A stretch of DNA of 64,000 nucleotides from Arenibacter algicola (GCF_018860365.1 NZ_JAHKPO010000029.1:62001-126000); one strand, 5' to 3'; positions 41,644 through 52,273 are shown, counted from the first letter of the stretch. Notes: generated by a model not told the origin, from the sequence alone. Made by a program: numbers and translations.

Positions 41644-43938
41644 ATGATAGCAAGGATACTATATCGGAATAATGTGCAGGGGGTAATGAATTATGTATTG
41701 GGCAAGGCCGATAGCATTATACTGGGCTTCCAGAACACCTATTCGGAAACCGATACCAACACAGCATTTTTCGGTAGGGTCCTTTGCTATCTCGGCAATC
41801 GGCACGATTCTGAAAGTCGATATGTACATGCGACTATCAATCTTCCCCGCGGCGAACATTTGGAAGACACCGACTTTTTTGAACTGTCCAAAGCGTATAT
41901 GGAACATATGGGCTATGGAGAACAACCTTATATGGTGGTACGCCACCACGATACCAAGCACGAGCATGTCCACATAGTCTCGACCACCATAAGGGAAGAT
42001 TGTCTGCAGATAAATCTTTCCAATGATTTTAAAAGGAATGTAGCCACCCAAAAATACCTTGAAAAACAGTTCGGCCTTTCCCCGTCTCCTGATAAACGAC
42101 AGGACAGGGAACTCCCAATTTATCGGATCCCGCAATTCAAGAACGAGGACATTAACGGGGTCAGGTTCTATATACAGGATATCACAAACAATATGCTCCA
42201 GAAGTACAAGGTGCGAAGCTTTAAAGAATTGTCCGAAATATTGAGTCCGCATCATATCCATTTAAGGATGGTAGACCACAATGGCAGGGATGGCGTATCT
42301 TTTGGGGTCGATGTAGAAAATGGCTACAGTTCAAGATTTATCAACGGCTCTAACGTACATCCTCAATTAAGCGGCCCAAAACTGCAAAAGGTTTTTGAAC
42401 GGAACGTAAGTTCCAAGCTATTACCTATGGTCAAAAAGCGTTTGGAAAAGCAAATAGTAACGACATATAAATTGTTCAAGAACATTCACATGGAAGACCT
42501 GCCGGATGTATTTAAATCCTATCAGAATCTGGATTGTGAATTGCTTTACGGAAGGAAAGGCCAACTAAGTGACATTATTATCTATGATAAATCAGGATTT
42601 ATTTGTAGAACTTCGGAAATAAGTTCGAGGATAAATTTCGCAAACCATCCACATCTAACCAATTCCGTGAATGGGCAAACCAGCATAGATGTGGATAGCA
42701 ACCAGTTTGTTCTTGAAATACAAAAACTAATAAAAAATGCCTTATACAAGGCCTATTTCGATGCCAATAAACGTGATATATTGTTATCGGAATTTGTATC
42801 GCTCATAAGTTTTAAGGAGGTGCTTCCCTTTTTGGCGAGTTCGGAACGATATGCATTTCTAAACCATTACATATCCGAAAATAATGGTAGTACCTTGTTG
42901 ATTTCAGTACAAAAGGAAATTGAGAGCATGCGAGATATGTTGGGTATAACGGAATCAAAGAAAGAACTCAAAATACTGGAAAATAGGGTTTCAATTATAA
43001 AAAAGGTATTGGAAGCCAATGTATTCGATATTTCGGGGAGTAAAAGTACCTTATTTTATTTGTTACAAGGTTTGGGCCTCAAATATAGTAATGGCGCTAT
43101 ATCCTATATCAACTCTGATGTCCATTCGGTTAAGATGTTCCTGGACAATTATTATATACCAAATGAGAATGAAGCCTACATATCCTTTGGTTGTATCAAT
43201 CAAAATGAAAGGGTATTGGAAATGTTAATGGAAGAAAAAAGAGCTAGGGCTGCCGATTTAAACGCTACCGCTTTTTTCCTTCCCATGCTATTACCCCAAC
43301 TATACGGTTCAATGAGATCGGATTATGGAAAGTGGTATGAAGAACATAGTTTGAAGGCATATCTCCATAAAACGGAACGGCTTCATTGGCATTACGAAAA
43401 ATCCGCAATCGATTATATAAAACTGTTCAACGCCAAGGGATTTAATTTTAAGCTAATAGGGAATGATATTTCCATCACCTCTATTTATTCAAAACATGGG
43501 GTCAGTATTCCGTTAGCATTAAAAACCCAGGCATACCTTAAATCGATCAAGAATTTAGATCAAGTGTTGAACGAGCAATCCAAAACAATATCCAACATAT
43601 TGGATGAGGGTAGGGGACAGCTTAAAAACTTATGGCTTTCCTATTTGATAGAAAAAGAATTATACGGTAAAGCTGCTTTTATGATGGTCTACGATAAATT
43701 ACGTCCAAATTTGGATATGGACGTTATGGAATACCATTTTGAAAAGGGATTGCGTGAACGGTTACTTCAAGTATCCAAACGAAAGTTAAATGCGCAACAG
43801 ACAACTACTTTGCGTAGGAGTGCCTTTGTCTTCAGTACGTTTTTAGGAAATAGACCATATAAGGATGAAGAAGTATTTAATGGATTTAAGGACGAGTTTA
43901 CAGATTATTCCAAACGTAAAGGAATTTACCTTTATTGA
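41644..43938 (+). CDS. Relaxase, MOBP type (MobB of Bacteroidota ICEs)
   Basis: A 764-residue relaxase. The metal-binding motif HHDTKHEHVH (His102, Asp103, His106, His108, His110) is clear. N-terminal Tyr7 or Tyr17 are candidate nicking residues. YVHATINLPRGE and the first 260 residues form the relaxase domain; the long C-terminal part (about 300-764) has no recognised motif and may bind the coupling protein. It cuts at oriT and pilots the DNA strand. Family members are often 300-450 residues, so this is a long form. Confidence 0.9.
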   Translation: MIARILYRNNVQGVMNYVLGKADSIILGFQNTYSETDTNTAFFGRVLCYLGNRHDSESRYVHATINLPRGEHLEDTDFFELSKAYMEHMGYGEQPYMVVRHHDTKHEHVHIVSTTIREDCLQINLSNDFKRNVATQKYLEKQFGLSPSPDKRQDRELPIYRIPQFKNEDINGVRFYIQDITNNMLQKYKVRSFKELSEILSPHHIHLRMVDHNGRDGVSFGVDVENGYSSRFINGSNVHPQLSGPKLQKVFERNVSSKLLPMVKKRLEKQIVTTYKLFKNIHMEDLPDVFKSYQNLDCELLYGRKGQLSDIIIYDKSGFICRTSEISSRINFANHPHLTNSVNGQTSIDVDSNQFVLEIQKLIKNALYKAYFDANKRDILLSEFVSLISFKEVLPFLASSERYAFLNHYISENNGSTLLISVQKEIESMRDMLGITESKKELKILENRVSIIKKVLEANVFDISGSKSTLFYLLQGLGLKYSNGAISYINSDVHSVKMFLDNYYIPNENEAYISFGCINQNERVLEMLMEEKRARAADLNATAFFLPMLLPQLYGSMRSDYGKWYEEHSLKAYLHKTERLHWHYEKSAIDYIKLFNAKGFNFKLIGNDISITSIYSKHGVSIPLALKTQAYLKSIKNLDQVLNEQSKTISNILDEGRGQLKNLWLSYLIEKELYGKAAFMMVYDKLRPNLDMDVMEYHFEKGLRERLLQVSKRKLNAQQTTTLRRSAFVFSTFLGNRPYKDEEVFNGFKDEFTDYSKRKGIYLY

Positions 43939-44054
43939 TTAGTCGATTCTGTTCCGGAAAACATTTAAATCATAATATAGGAAATTATTTATGTGAGATT
44001 AGATTGATTAGTGTTGTGAACAAGAGTAGGTTCTACCTCTCTTGTTAAAACAAA

Positions 44055-44112
44055 GGTAATTTTTTATTATATTTACCCTCGTTAATAAAACGTAAGTAAT
44101 TATTACCCTCAT
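44055..44112 (+). promoter_or_regulatory. Direct repeats before the Fic gene, candidate operator
   Basis: TTACCCTC occurs at 44073-44080 and 44103-44110, exactly 30 bp apart, and the complementary GGTAA occurs at 44055. The second copy ends 7 bp before the ATG. The Fic protein ends in a winged-helix domain, so own control is possible. Confidence 0.4.
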
Positions 44113-44117
44113 TCAAA

Positions 44118-45194
44118 ATGGCAGCATTTAATAGAAATACGCCCTACAATAATTTACCGTTATTACCACCAAAGACGGCATTGGAAACCACTAATGTCTT
44201 GCGAAAGACCATTGATGCCAGTAGGGCTCTGGCACAGCTAAACGGTATGCTCACCAATTTGCCTAACCCTACGCTGTTTTTGGACACCATACATTTACAA
44301 GAAGCAAAGGCTAGTTCCGAAATAGAGAACATCATAACTACCAATGATGATCTGTACAAATCTATAGTGGCGGACAAAAAGTTTGATAACCCTGCAACTA
44401 AAGAGGTGATAAGCTATAAAGAAGCCCTTTGGAATGGTTTGCGCGATATAGAAAAACGTCCTTTTATAAGTACAAATTTGTGCATTGAAATTGTTCAGAG
44501 TATTAAAAAGAATACCGCTGGCATTAGAACAACGCCAGGAACTGCTTTAAAAAATCCAAAAGGTGAAACTATCTACACGCCACCTATAGGTGAAAATGTG
44601 ATAAGAGAGAAATTGGCAAATCTAGAAACCTTTATTAATGGTGAAGATGCTATGGACCCATTAATAAAAATGGCATTAATGCATTATCAATTTGAAGCAA
44701 TTCACCCCTTTAACGATGGTAATGGGAGAACAGGACGTATTTTGTTGTTACTCTATTTAAAACTTGAAAAATTGCTGGATACACCCGCTATTTACTTAAG
44801 TGAGTATATTATAAAAAATAAAGCTGATTATTATAACAAACTACGTGAGGTTACCGAAAATAATGCATGGGAATCGTGGATATTATATATGCTCGATATG
44901 GTAGAATATACTGCTAAAAAGGGATTACAGCGTTTAAAGGACGTAACCGATTTAATGCAAATAATGACCACGGAAATTAAAGAAACCTTGCCAAAAGTAT
45001 ATACTAAAGAGCTTGTAGAAATATTATTTAGATTGCCATATACTAAAAGACAATTTTTAATCGATGCCAAATTAGGAACACCCAAAACTGTTGGTAATTA
45101 TCTAATAGCATTGGAAGAAGCTGGGTTTTTAATATCTGAAAAAGTAGGTAAAGAAAAATTATACCTCAACCATAGGTTAATGGCTGTTTTATAG
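44118..45194 (+). CDS. Fic-family protein with inhibitory helix and winged-helix tail
   Basis: A 358-residue protein. The Fic motif HPFNDGNGRTGR starts at His196. SSEIEN (residues 66-71) in the N-terminal helix fits the inhibitory (S/T)xxxE(G/N) motif, so this is a class II, self-inhibited Fic enzyme. The last 60 residues (VEILFRLPYTKRQFL, TPKTVGNYLIALEEAGFL) are a winged helix. It probably modifies proteins with AMP and controls its own gene. First gene of the plus-strand island inserted between relaxase and coupling protein genes; AT-rich compared with the backbone. Confidence 0.88.
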   Translation: MAAFNRNTPYNNLPLLPPKTALETTNVLRKTIDASRALAQLNGMLTNLPNPTLFLDTIHLQEAKASSEIENIITTNDDLYKSIVADKKFDNPATKEVISYKEALWNGLRDIEKRPFISTNLCIEIVQSIKKNTAGIRTTPGTALKNPKGETIYTPPIGENVIREKLANLETFINGEDAMDPLIKMALMHYQFEAIHPFNDGNGRTGRILLLLYLKLEKLLDTPAIYLSEYIIKNKADYYNKLREVTENNAWESWILYMLDMVEYTAKKGLQRLKDVTDLMQIMTTEIKETLPKVYTKELVEILFRLPYTKRQFLIDAKLGTPKTVGNYLIALEEAGFLISEKVGKEKLYLNHRLMAVL

Positions 45195-45468
45195 GCATCC
45201 TAGGTGTCTAAAATCGTTTAAGGAAATGAAACGTATAATTGATATTTATAGAATTTTATGAAAGCCCATTTGTTGAAGATTCACCTCAAAACCGCAATCT
45301 AGAGGGAATACAAAAAGGTGACATTTAGAAAAACTGATATTGGTTGGACACATTGTCATAAATAAAATAGAATTTTGTAAAAAAGACTATTAGCATATAG
45401 GTACTTAAAGTGTTAATGCTAATTAAGTTTTACTATTTTAGAGGCTTAATAATACTTCAAGATAGTTA

Positions 45469-48400
45469 ATGGCATTATTCCAAACATCCGTACTTAAATC
45501 ACATCTCGCTTTACTAAACGAAGCAGCAGTCGATAAAGCATATAAAAAATATCAAAAATACTTCTGGAACACTGCGATACAGGAAAATATTAAAAGTGCA
45601 AAAGAAGAACAATATCAAGCAATATTTCTTAATGAATTATTCGTTAATATATTAGGCTATACGTTATTTCCTAACCCTAACTCAAACCTGACTACAGAGT
45701 TTAAAAATGAAAAGAATGCACGTAAGGCAGACGGTGCAATTCTAAAGGATGGAAATGCTATTGGAGTCATTGAATTAAAAGGAACCAATACGAAGGACCT
45801 GGAGAGTATCCGTAGACAAGCGTTCGATTATAAAGCAAATCAAAGAGGATGTGTCTATGTAATTACATCAAATTTTGAAAAGCTACGTTTTTATATCAAC
45901 GATGCCACGGAGTTTGAAGAGTTTGATTTATTCACACTTTTACAAGACAGATTTAAACTACTGTATTTATGTTTACATATTGATAGCATTCTTAATAATA
46001 CATCCCTAAAAATTAAAGAGGCATCTATTGTTGTAGAAGAAGAAATTACCAAAGCTTTTTACAAGGATTACTCAATCTTCAAGCGTGAACTATATCGCGA
46101 TTTGGTTAAGAGGAATGCTAAAACCGTAAGAATTAGGTTAGGAGCAATAGAGGGTATTGAAAATCAAGAAGATATTGCACGCCTCGAGAAGAATGTAAAA
46201 TTAACCTTGTTCAAAAAGTCTCAAAAACTAATAGATCGTTTCCTGTTTGTATTTTTTGCAGAAGATAGAATGTTATTACCTTCTAATTCTACGCTTCAAA
46301 TATTAAATAAGTGGAAAGATGATTGGGATTTCGGCGATGAACGTCCGTTATACAATCTTTTTAAGCAGTATTTCAATTTTCTGGACATAGGCCGCAGAGG
46401 AACAGAAAAACGGGCGGAAATCTACGCATACAATGGCGGTCTGTTTAAACCGGATACCATTCTTGATGCACTGGAAATCGACAATGACCTTTTGTACAAA
46501 TACACAACAAAATTATCTATTTATGATTTTGAAAGTCAGGTAGATGTAAATATACTAGGACATATTTTCGAAAATTCTCTTAATGAAATTGAAAGTGTTA
46601 ACGCAGAGATAGAGGGTGATAATTTTGACAAACAGACCAGCAAGCGTAAAAAAGATGGGGTATTCTATACACCAAAGTATATTACCAAGTATATAGTAGA
46701 AAATACGGTTGGTAAACTTTGTGAAGAAAAGAAAATTGAGTTAGACTTCCACGAAGAAGAGTATTTTAAAGGTCGTAAAAATCGTAATAAAACTACCATA
46801 GAAAGGCTTGTTAAAATTCTTGATGAATATCGAGATTGGTTATTGCAATTAACAATTTGTGACCCTGCTTGTGGTTCTGGAGCGTTTTTAAACCAAGCTC
46901 TTGATTTTTTGATTAAGGAACATACCTATATTGATGAACTAAAAACCAAAATTTTAGGTGGTGGTTTGCAGTTTCCAGATATTGAAAACACCATTCTTGA
47001 AAATAACATTTATGGTGTAGACTTGAACGAAGAAAGCGTGGAAATCGCCAAACTTTCACTTTGGTTACGTACTGCACAGCCACGCCGAAAACTGAACGAC
47101 TTAAGCAGCAATATCAAATGTGGGAACAGTTTAATCGATGATAAAAAAGTTGCTGGTGACAAAGCGTTTAAGTGGGAAAATGAGTTTCCTGATGTTTTTG
47201 CTGATGGTGGTTTTGATGTGGTGATCGGGAATCCGCCTTATGTTCGGCCAAGAAGCCTCAATTTCATTCAACAAGAATGGCTAATTAAAAATTTTATTTG
47301 TGCGGAAAACCAATTTGATCTATACCATTTGTTTATCGAACAAGCTGAAAATATAAAGAAACCGGATGGGATTGTTTCTTATATTCTTCCAAACGCTTTT
47401 TTAGCTAATGAAAATTCTAAGAAACTAAGAAAATACATATTGGATTTTTGCACAATCAGTACTATAATTGAATGTGGGTCAAAGGTTTTTCCAGATGCTT
47501 CAGTAGAAGTTCTTATATATATCTTTTATAGTAAGGCTGAAGTAGCTCAATTTGGTTTTCTTGAAAATACACAATTCGTGAGGTCAAATTATTTCAATCC
47601 GAAACTGTTTTATGATAATTTCAATATTAATTTCACTGTAACTCTATCAGAAATAGGGATGAAATTACATCAAAAAATAAAAAAGGCATCTCTAAAACTT
47701 GGAGACTTAACTGACGTAATGGGAGGTATTAAGGAATATCAGGTAGGAAAAGGTAAACCGCCACAAACAAAGGAAGATAGAGAGTTGTCTAGGTTTAATT
47801 CTACGTATAAAACTAATGAAACCTATGTTAAAGAAGTACGAGGTAAACATGTAAATCCATATTATTTGGATTGGAATGAGGAGTACATAAGTTATGGGCC
47901 ATGGCTTGCAGAACCAAGAAACCCCGAATTCTTTAAGGGGACAAGACTATTTATGCGACAAATCCCAGGAAGGAATAGACTATATGCTTGTTATACCAAT
48001 GAAGACTTTGTAGTAGACCAATCGGCATACATAATAAAACCTCAGAAAGAATCTGAATTCGAAATTAAATCTATACTTCCATTAATAAATTCTAAACTTA
48101 TTTTTTGGTACTATCGAAACGAAAACAATGAATTTGACCAATTATTTCCAAAAATTAAATCAAAAGAAATTAAAAATCTTCCGATACATATAGATTTTAA
48201 ATCTGTAGAAGATAAGATGCTTGATCGAGCAAATATTCTAAATAATTTGAATGATAATCTATTCCAAAGTCTAAAAGATTTCATAAAATTCTTAATTCAT
48301 ACTCACATATTAAATGGGCTTTCTAAAAAACTCCAAAACTGGCACGAACTCCCTTTCAGCGACTTCATAAAAGAACTCAACAAAGCCATAAAAGCAACTA

Positions 48401-48612
48401 ATAAATTAAGAGCAGTAGAAGATTTATCACTTGTTCCAGAATTGACCAAAAAGGATGAATTTGAGTGGATGGAACTTTTTGAGGAGAACAAGAAAAAAGC
48501 ACAAGAACTGCAAACGCAAATCGCCACTACAGAAAAAGAAATAGATAAGATGGTTTATGAATTGTATGGGCTGACGGAGGAGGAAATTAGGATTGTGGAG
48601 AAAAGTAATTAA
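45469..48612 (+). CDS. Type IIG restriction-modification enzyme (Eco57I-like)
   Basis: A 1047-residue single-chain restriction and methylation enzyme. The N-terminal nuclease domain has a PD-(D/E)xK core: ADGAI (Asp88) and VIELKGT (Glu102, Lys104). The amino-methyltransferase domain has motif I DPACGSGAFL (about residue 465) and motif IV NPPYV (about 588), the adenine N6 type. The last 350 residues serve as target recognition and helical spacer. It would both cut foreign DNA and methylate the host, without separate subunits. The next gene starts only 19 bp after the stop. Confidence 0.9.
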   Translation: MALFQTSVLKSHLALLNEAAVDKAYKKYQKYFWNTAIQENIKSAKEEQYQAIFLNELFVNILGYTLFPNPNSNLTTEFKNEKNARKADGAILKDGNAIGVIELKGTNTKDLESIRRQAFDYKANQRGCVYVITSNFEKLRFYINDATEFEEFDLFTLLQDRFKLLYLCLHIDSILNNTSLKIKEASIVVEEEITKAFYKDYSIFKRELYRDLVKRNAKTVRIRLGAIEGIENQEDIARLEKNVKLTLFKKSQKLIDRFLFVFFAEDRMLLPSNSTLQILNKWKDDWDFGDERPLYNLFKQYFNFLDIGRRGTEKRAEIYAYNGGLFKPDTILDALEIDNDLLYKYTTKLSIYDFESQVDVNILGHIFENSLNEIESVNAEIEGDNFDKQTSKRKKDGVFYTPKYITKYIVENTVGKLCEEKKIELDFHEEEYFKGRKNRNKTTIERLVKILDEYRDWLLQLTICDPACGSGAFLNQALDFLIKEHTYIDELKTKILGGGLQFPDIENTILENNIYGVDLNEESVEIAKLSLWLRTAQPRRKLNDLSSNIKCGNSLIDDKKVAGDKAFKWENEFPDVFADGGFDVVIGNPPYVRPRSLNFIQQEWLIKNFICAENQFDLYHLFIEQAENIKKPDGIVSYILPNAFLANENSKKLRKYILDFCTISTIIECGSKVFPDASVEVLIYIFYSKAEVAQFGFLENTQFVRSNYFNPKLFYDNFNINFTVTLSEIGMKLHQKIKKASLKLGDLTDVMGGIKEYQVGKGKPPQTKEDRELSRFNSTYKTNETYVKEVRGKHVNPYYLDWNEEYISYGPWLAEPRNPEFFKGTRLFMRQIPGRNRLYACYTNEDFVVDQSAYIIKPQKESEFEIKSILPLINSKLIFWYYRNENNEFDQLFPKIKSKEIKNLPIHIDFKSVEDKMLDRANILNNLNDNLFQSLKDFIKFLIHTHILNGLSKKLQNWHELPFSDFIKELNKAIKATNKLRAVEDLSLVPELTKKDEFEWMELFEENKKKAQELQTQIATTEKEIDKMVYELYGLTEEEIRIVEKSN

Positions 48613-48631
48613 GAAAGTAATCTCATGGGTA

Positions 48632-50437
48632 ATGGTGAAAGTTGAATTAATATCAATCATTAAAGCTTGGGCGGAAGAGAGGATATGGTTCCTTATAACT
48701 ATAATTGTATTTGTAATTTTAGTTGCTACTCCTCTAGCAAGAATAACAGCATTTTTACCAGATTACTTAAATCTATCTCAGGTTAACTCTAAAGAATATT
48801 TCGGCTTAATTATTGGAGCTATTGCATCCATTTTTGGTATTCTTATGGCTGTTATTATAATAACCCTTGAATTTTTTAAAGAGAGGCTTAACAAAAATGA
48901 ACACGTTAATCCATTAGAAAACAAACTAATAAGAAATTCAATTTATAATTCTGTAAATCTTATTGGTTTGTCTTTTATAGCTTACATTTTCGTTGATAGT
49001 TTCAACACCGCAAAAAGCCTAACTATTGGCTATTTTCTAGGTATAATGTTCATAGCCTATATATATTCAGTTTTTCCGGTGTTAAAAAACATTATTGGTA
49101 AAAGCAGTCAAATAAAAAACAACATTGATTTAACCAACACTTTAATCCTAAATTCGTTTAAAACGGCTTCAAGATATAGACATAATAAACCAGAAGAAAC
49201 AAATGAAGTGTTGAAAACACTTAAAAAGGAGTTAGACTCTTATATATTATCGAACAATGTTTCTTCTTACGAAAAAATTAATACGGATATTTTATCAAAA
49301 GCACTTATTTTAATTTCCAATGGACAAGACAGAAATAGCTGTGATGTTATTATTAGCGGTTTAGTGTGGTTATGGAGAGAAAATTGTAAAACTGCTATTA
49401 GAGTTAATGACAATCAATACTTCGAGTTGGTTTGGAACTACTTAAAGGATGTTTATGTTTATTTTGCAAATAAAAAAGCCCCTCTTTTACACTTACAAGA
49501 TTTGCATTTTTTTATAATTTTCGATTTTTTAAAATTGCATATAAAACTTGGTAATTCCATACCGCTTTCTACAGCTTTGGATTGTATAGAAATTTCCTTT
49601 AAGGCTAATCTTAACAATAATTGTCCAAAACAAGAAGATATTCGGGATTTAGTTGAAATGTATGAAGGTGTCAATTTTGAGGGTAATGTTTTTTACAACG
49701 ATACTCAATGGGATGAGATTATAAGTATCAATGGTTGTTTAAGCAGAATACAAGAAACAGCAATTAAGATTGGAGATAAGGATGCTTTTGAAGAAAGTAG
49801 TAGAAGAATCCAAAACGTTTGTGCTGAATTGAATTTTCATGTTTCATCACTTGGTAATTATCAAAAAGGAATAATCACTTTGCAAAGCCTTACAGCATCG
49901 TTTAGTAATAGTCATGATGCTCTGAAAAGTGGAATGTATGAGAGTACCTTAGATTGTCTTAATATTCCTAAATATTTGATAAAGCGATTAATTGAAGAGG
50001 AAAATATTGATAATAGAGATATTAGAATAATTATCCAAACGCTTGCAGATTACATAATATTAGCATTTAAAGAAAAAAAGCTGTTTATGAATAAAACTTA
50101 CGGAACCCTAAATGACTTCTGTATGATTGGTATTTATTCATTGAAATATTACAAAGAAAATAGTATTGCCAAACAAACTGTTAAATACATAATTAAAGTT
50201 TTAAGACATTTAAAGGAATTAGCGGAGGAAGACATGTCAACAATTAATTCAAATGACTATTTGGCAATAAAAAGTAGAATAAAACATTTTGCGGATGTTG
50301 CTGAAAGATGTGATTGGAATAATGAATGTGAAAAACCGGTAAAAAAGTGGAGGAAGATCCAAAATGATTTTAAAAATGTTTCAGAAGATATTGATTTTGG
50401 TATCGTGAAATGGAAGTTGAATAACAAAATAAAATAA
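48632..50437 (+). CDS. Unknown four-helix membrane protein with large helical domain (defence-island context)
   Basis: About 601 residues from ATG 48632; a TTG at 48593 inside the restriction gene would add 13 residues. Four transmembrane helices lie near the N-terminus (about residues 20-40, 60-85, 105-125 and 135-155, one ending in YFGLIIGAIASIFG), followed by about 430 residues of cytoplasmic helical repeats with many Cys and Asn. No family recognised. It lies 19 bp after the type IIG gene and 60 bp before a SLATT membrane gene. A membrane-acting defence effector or regulator is possible, but this is inference from place only. Confidence 0.6.
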   Translation: MVKVELISIIKAWAEERIWFLITIIVFVILVATPLARITAFLPDYLNLSQVNSKEYFGLIIGAIASIFGILMAVIIITLEFFKERLNKNEHVNPLENKLIRNSIYNSVNLIGLSFIAYIFVDSFNTAKSLTIGYFLGIMFIAYIYSVFPVLKNIIGKSSQIKNNIDLTNTLILNSFKTASRYRHNKPEETNEVLKTLKKELDSYILSNNVSSYEKINTDILSKALILISNGQDRNSCDVIISGLVWLWRENCKTAIRVNDNQYFELVWNYLKDVYVYFANKKAPLLHLQDLHFFIIFDFLKLHIKLGNSIPLSTALDCIEISFKANLNNNCPKQEDIRDLVEMYEGVNFEGNVFYNDTQWDEIISINGCLSRIQETAIKIGDKDAFEESSRRIQNVCAELNFHVSSLGNYQKGIITLQSLTASFSNSHDALKSGMYESTLDCLNIPKYLIKRLIEEENIDNRDIRIIIQTLADYIILAFKEKKLFMNKTYGTLNDFCMIGIYSLKYYKENSIAKQTVKYIIKVLRHLKELAEEDMSTINSNDYLAIKSRIKHFADVAERCDWNNECEKPVKKWRKIQNDFKNVSEDIDFGIVKWKLNNKIK

Positions 50438-50497
50438 ATAATATTACACAAATTAAAAAATGGGGTTTAATCTAGGGACTTACAAAATATTAATTAA

Positions 50498-51175
50498 ATG
50501 AAATTATCGGAAAAAGAAAAAAACGCACCTGGCGGTTACTTAAGCAAAAGTTTTCTAGAGGAGTTAAATTTCAAAATGTGGTCTACAAAGGGTGCACGTT
50601 TCAATTGTGACAAGCGATTACGCACAAAAGGAAATGCTTCCAACGGTGGGTTGTCAATAATATCAGCGTATTTGATAATAGCAAGTTTAATAACGGTATT
50701 TAATATTGAGTTCGGTGTTAGTCAAGAAGTACTCAACTTCACAATTACTGGTTTATCTATTTTAGTTTTAGTATTTACACAGTTTGAAAATGCACAGAAA
50801 TACGATTTAGTAGCAAAAACTCATCACGATAGTGGTTTAAAAATTTCTGAACTTTATAATGAATTAAGGATATTTAAAACATTGCAAAATAATCCTACTG
50901 ATGAAGAAATTTTAGATTTTGCTCGGGAAATAGTAAGGAAATATGAAAATGTATTAAGCACATCTGGTAATCACTCAAGAATAGATTATGATAGATTCTT
51001 AATAACAAACATAGAATGGATGAAGAAAAATGAACCAGATAAAATCAAAAACCTTAACAAGGATAAAATTGCGTTTCTTTACTACTGGAATATATACGGG
51101 TGGTATTTACTGCTAATCATATCTCCCCCGATTTTATTTATATTATTAATGTTGTTTACCCAGACTACATATTAA
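50498..51175 (+). CDS. SLATT-domain membrane protein
   Basis: A 225-residue protein with the SLATT plan: a basic start with RFNCDKRLRTKGNASNGG, two adjoining transmembrane helices (about 52-95), a helical part (FENAQKYDLVAKTHHDSGLK in pieces, then ISELYNELRIF) and a last transmembrane helix (about 197-218). SLATT proteins are predicted pore-forming effectors in nucleotide-signal (CBASS-like), retron-like and other defence systems. No nucleotide cyclase or reverse transcriptase is found next to it here. Confidence 0.75.
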   Translation: MKLSEKEKNAPGGYLSKSFLEELNFKMWSTKGARFNCDKRLRTKGNASNGGLSIISAYLIIASLITVFNIEFGVSQEVLNFTITGLSILVLVFTQFENAQKYDLVAKTHHDSGLKISELYNELRIFKTLQNNPTDEEILDFAREIVRKYENVLSTSGNHSRIDYDRFLITNIEWMKKNEPDKIKNLNKDKIAFLYYWNIYGWYLLLIISPPILFILLMLFTQTTY

Positions 51176-51325
51176 TAATAAAAAAGCAATCCAGACAGTT
51201 CATATATTTCAAAAATAAACTTGACTATTAAATTTATATAAGATATAAAATGAAGAAATTAATTTCTGAAATTGTTGTATTATTATATTTCTGTGGTAAT
51301 TCACTTTATTAATTTTATTTAAAAA

Positions 51326-52270
51326 ATGGGAGAGTATTCTAAAGAAATAGGCGAAAGAGGAGAAGACATTGTTGAATATCTTTTTAAAGAATTACTGGGA
51401 TATCCACATTATAGATCTAATATTTCTATTCCATGTTCCTACGGTAGCGAACACAGCCCTATAAAAGATAAGATAAAGACAACCCATGGTGTTGATGGTT
51501 TAGTGTCATATACTACTCCACTTGAGAATACGTGTTTAGAAATAGGGGTTATTTCAGTTAAGTATACCAAGGATAAATACCCCAATGCCCCAAGAACCAA
51601 ATTTAAAAATTACTTTGAGGATTTAGCATGGACACAACAATGTTTTGCACTTACAGATATTAAATCTGAAATAGAGAGTAAGTCTGTTAATGTTGATGAT
51701 ACTATTATTACAGGTGTACTTTTTTGGCTATCTGACAACGAAGATTCTAAAGATAAAGATTTATTGCATGACATCGCCAAATCTCAGTTTGCAGGCGATG
51801 GTTTAAAATTCGATAAAATTATTTTTGTCGACAATAGTCGCATGTCATTTATTTATGGTGTGCTTCAAAAATTTAAGGATAAATATGGTCCAAGCAATAT
51901 TGACTTCATTTATCCAAAAACAGGACGTAATCTTTATCCTGAGCATAATGAGAATTTCGGAAAACAATTTCCAATGGATTTTTTCTCTTACGATATTCTT
52001 CCTTTAAGGATTGTTGATGAAAACAAAAGAATTTCTTTATTTCTGATTTGTAGAAAGCCATACGATAAAAATGAACTTGTTCAAATTGTTGGTCTAGCAA
52101 AAAGTTTTAATCAATTGGAAGCAACATCTGAAACTGTCATTGGATTTCCAGACTATAATAAAATTGATAACTCAGACGAAATTAATTCAGTATTGATGGG
52201 ACTAGCTGATAGCAGTTTTTATTCTCAAATAAAAGTAATTAATTACAATACAGACTTTAGAAATATTTAA
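51326..52270 (+). CDS. GapS4a-like protein, putative PD-(D/E)xK nuclease
   Basis: A 314-residue protein. The start GEYSKEIGERGEDIVEYLFKELLGY looks like the first helix of a Mrr/Holliday-type nuclease; HGVDGLVSY (about residues 54-62) and LEIGVISVKYT (about 70-80) give a D...ExxxxK-like core. Together with the next gene 3 bp later it resembles the two-gene anti-phage system GAPS4 (GapS4a and GapS4b), as remembered from the published family. Confidence in the family name is moderate; the two-gene unit itself is clear. Confidence 0.55.
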   Translation: MGEYSKEIGERGEDIVEYLFKELLGYPHYRSNISIPCSYGSEHSPIKDKIKTTHGVDGLVSYTTPLENTCLEIGVISVKYTKDKYPNAPRTKFKNYFEDLAWTQQCFALTDIKSEIESKSVNVDDTIITGVLFWLSDNEDSKDKDLLHDIAKSQFAGDGLKFDKIIFVDNSRMSFIYGVLQKFKDKYGPSNIDFIYPKTGRNLYPEHNENFGKQFPMDFFSYDILPLRIVDENKRISLFLICRKPYDKNELVQIVGLAKSFNQLEATSETVIGFPDYNKIDNSDEINSVLMGLADSSFYSQIKVINYNTDFRNI

Positions 52271-52273
52271 TTT

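Noticed and set aside
44118-45194. Fic plus upstream element as a toxin-antitoxin pair
   Set aside because: No separate small antitoxin gene is seen; the inhibitory motif is inside the same protein.
51250-51312. A 20-residue ORF before the GapS4a-like gene
   Set aside because: Very short, no ribosome-binding site and no known family; chance ORF in AT-rich DNA cannot be excluded.
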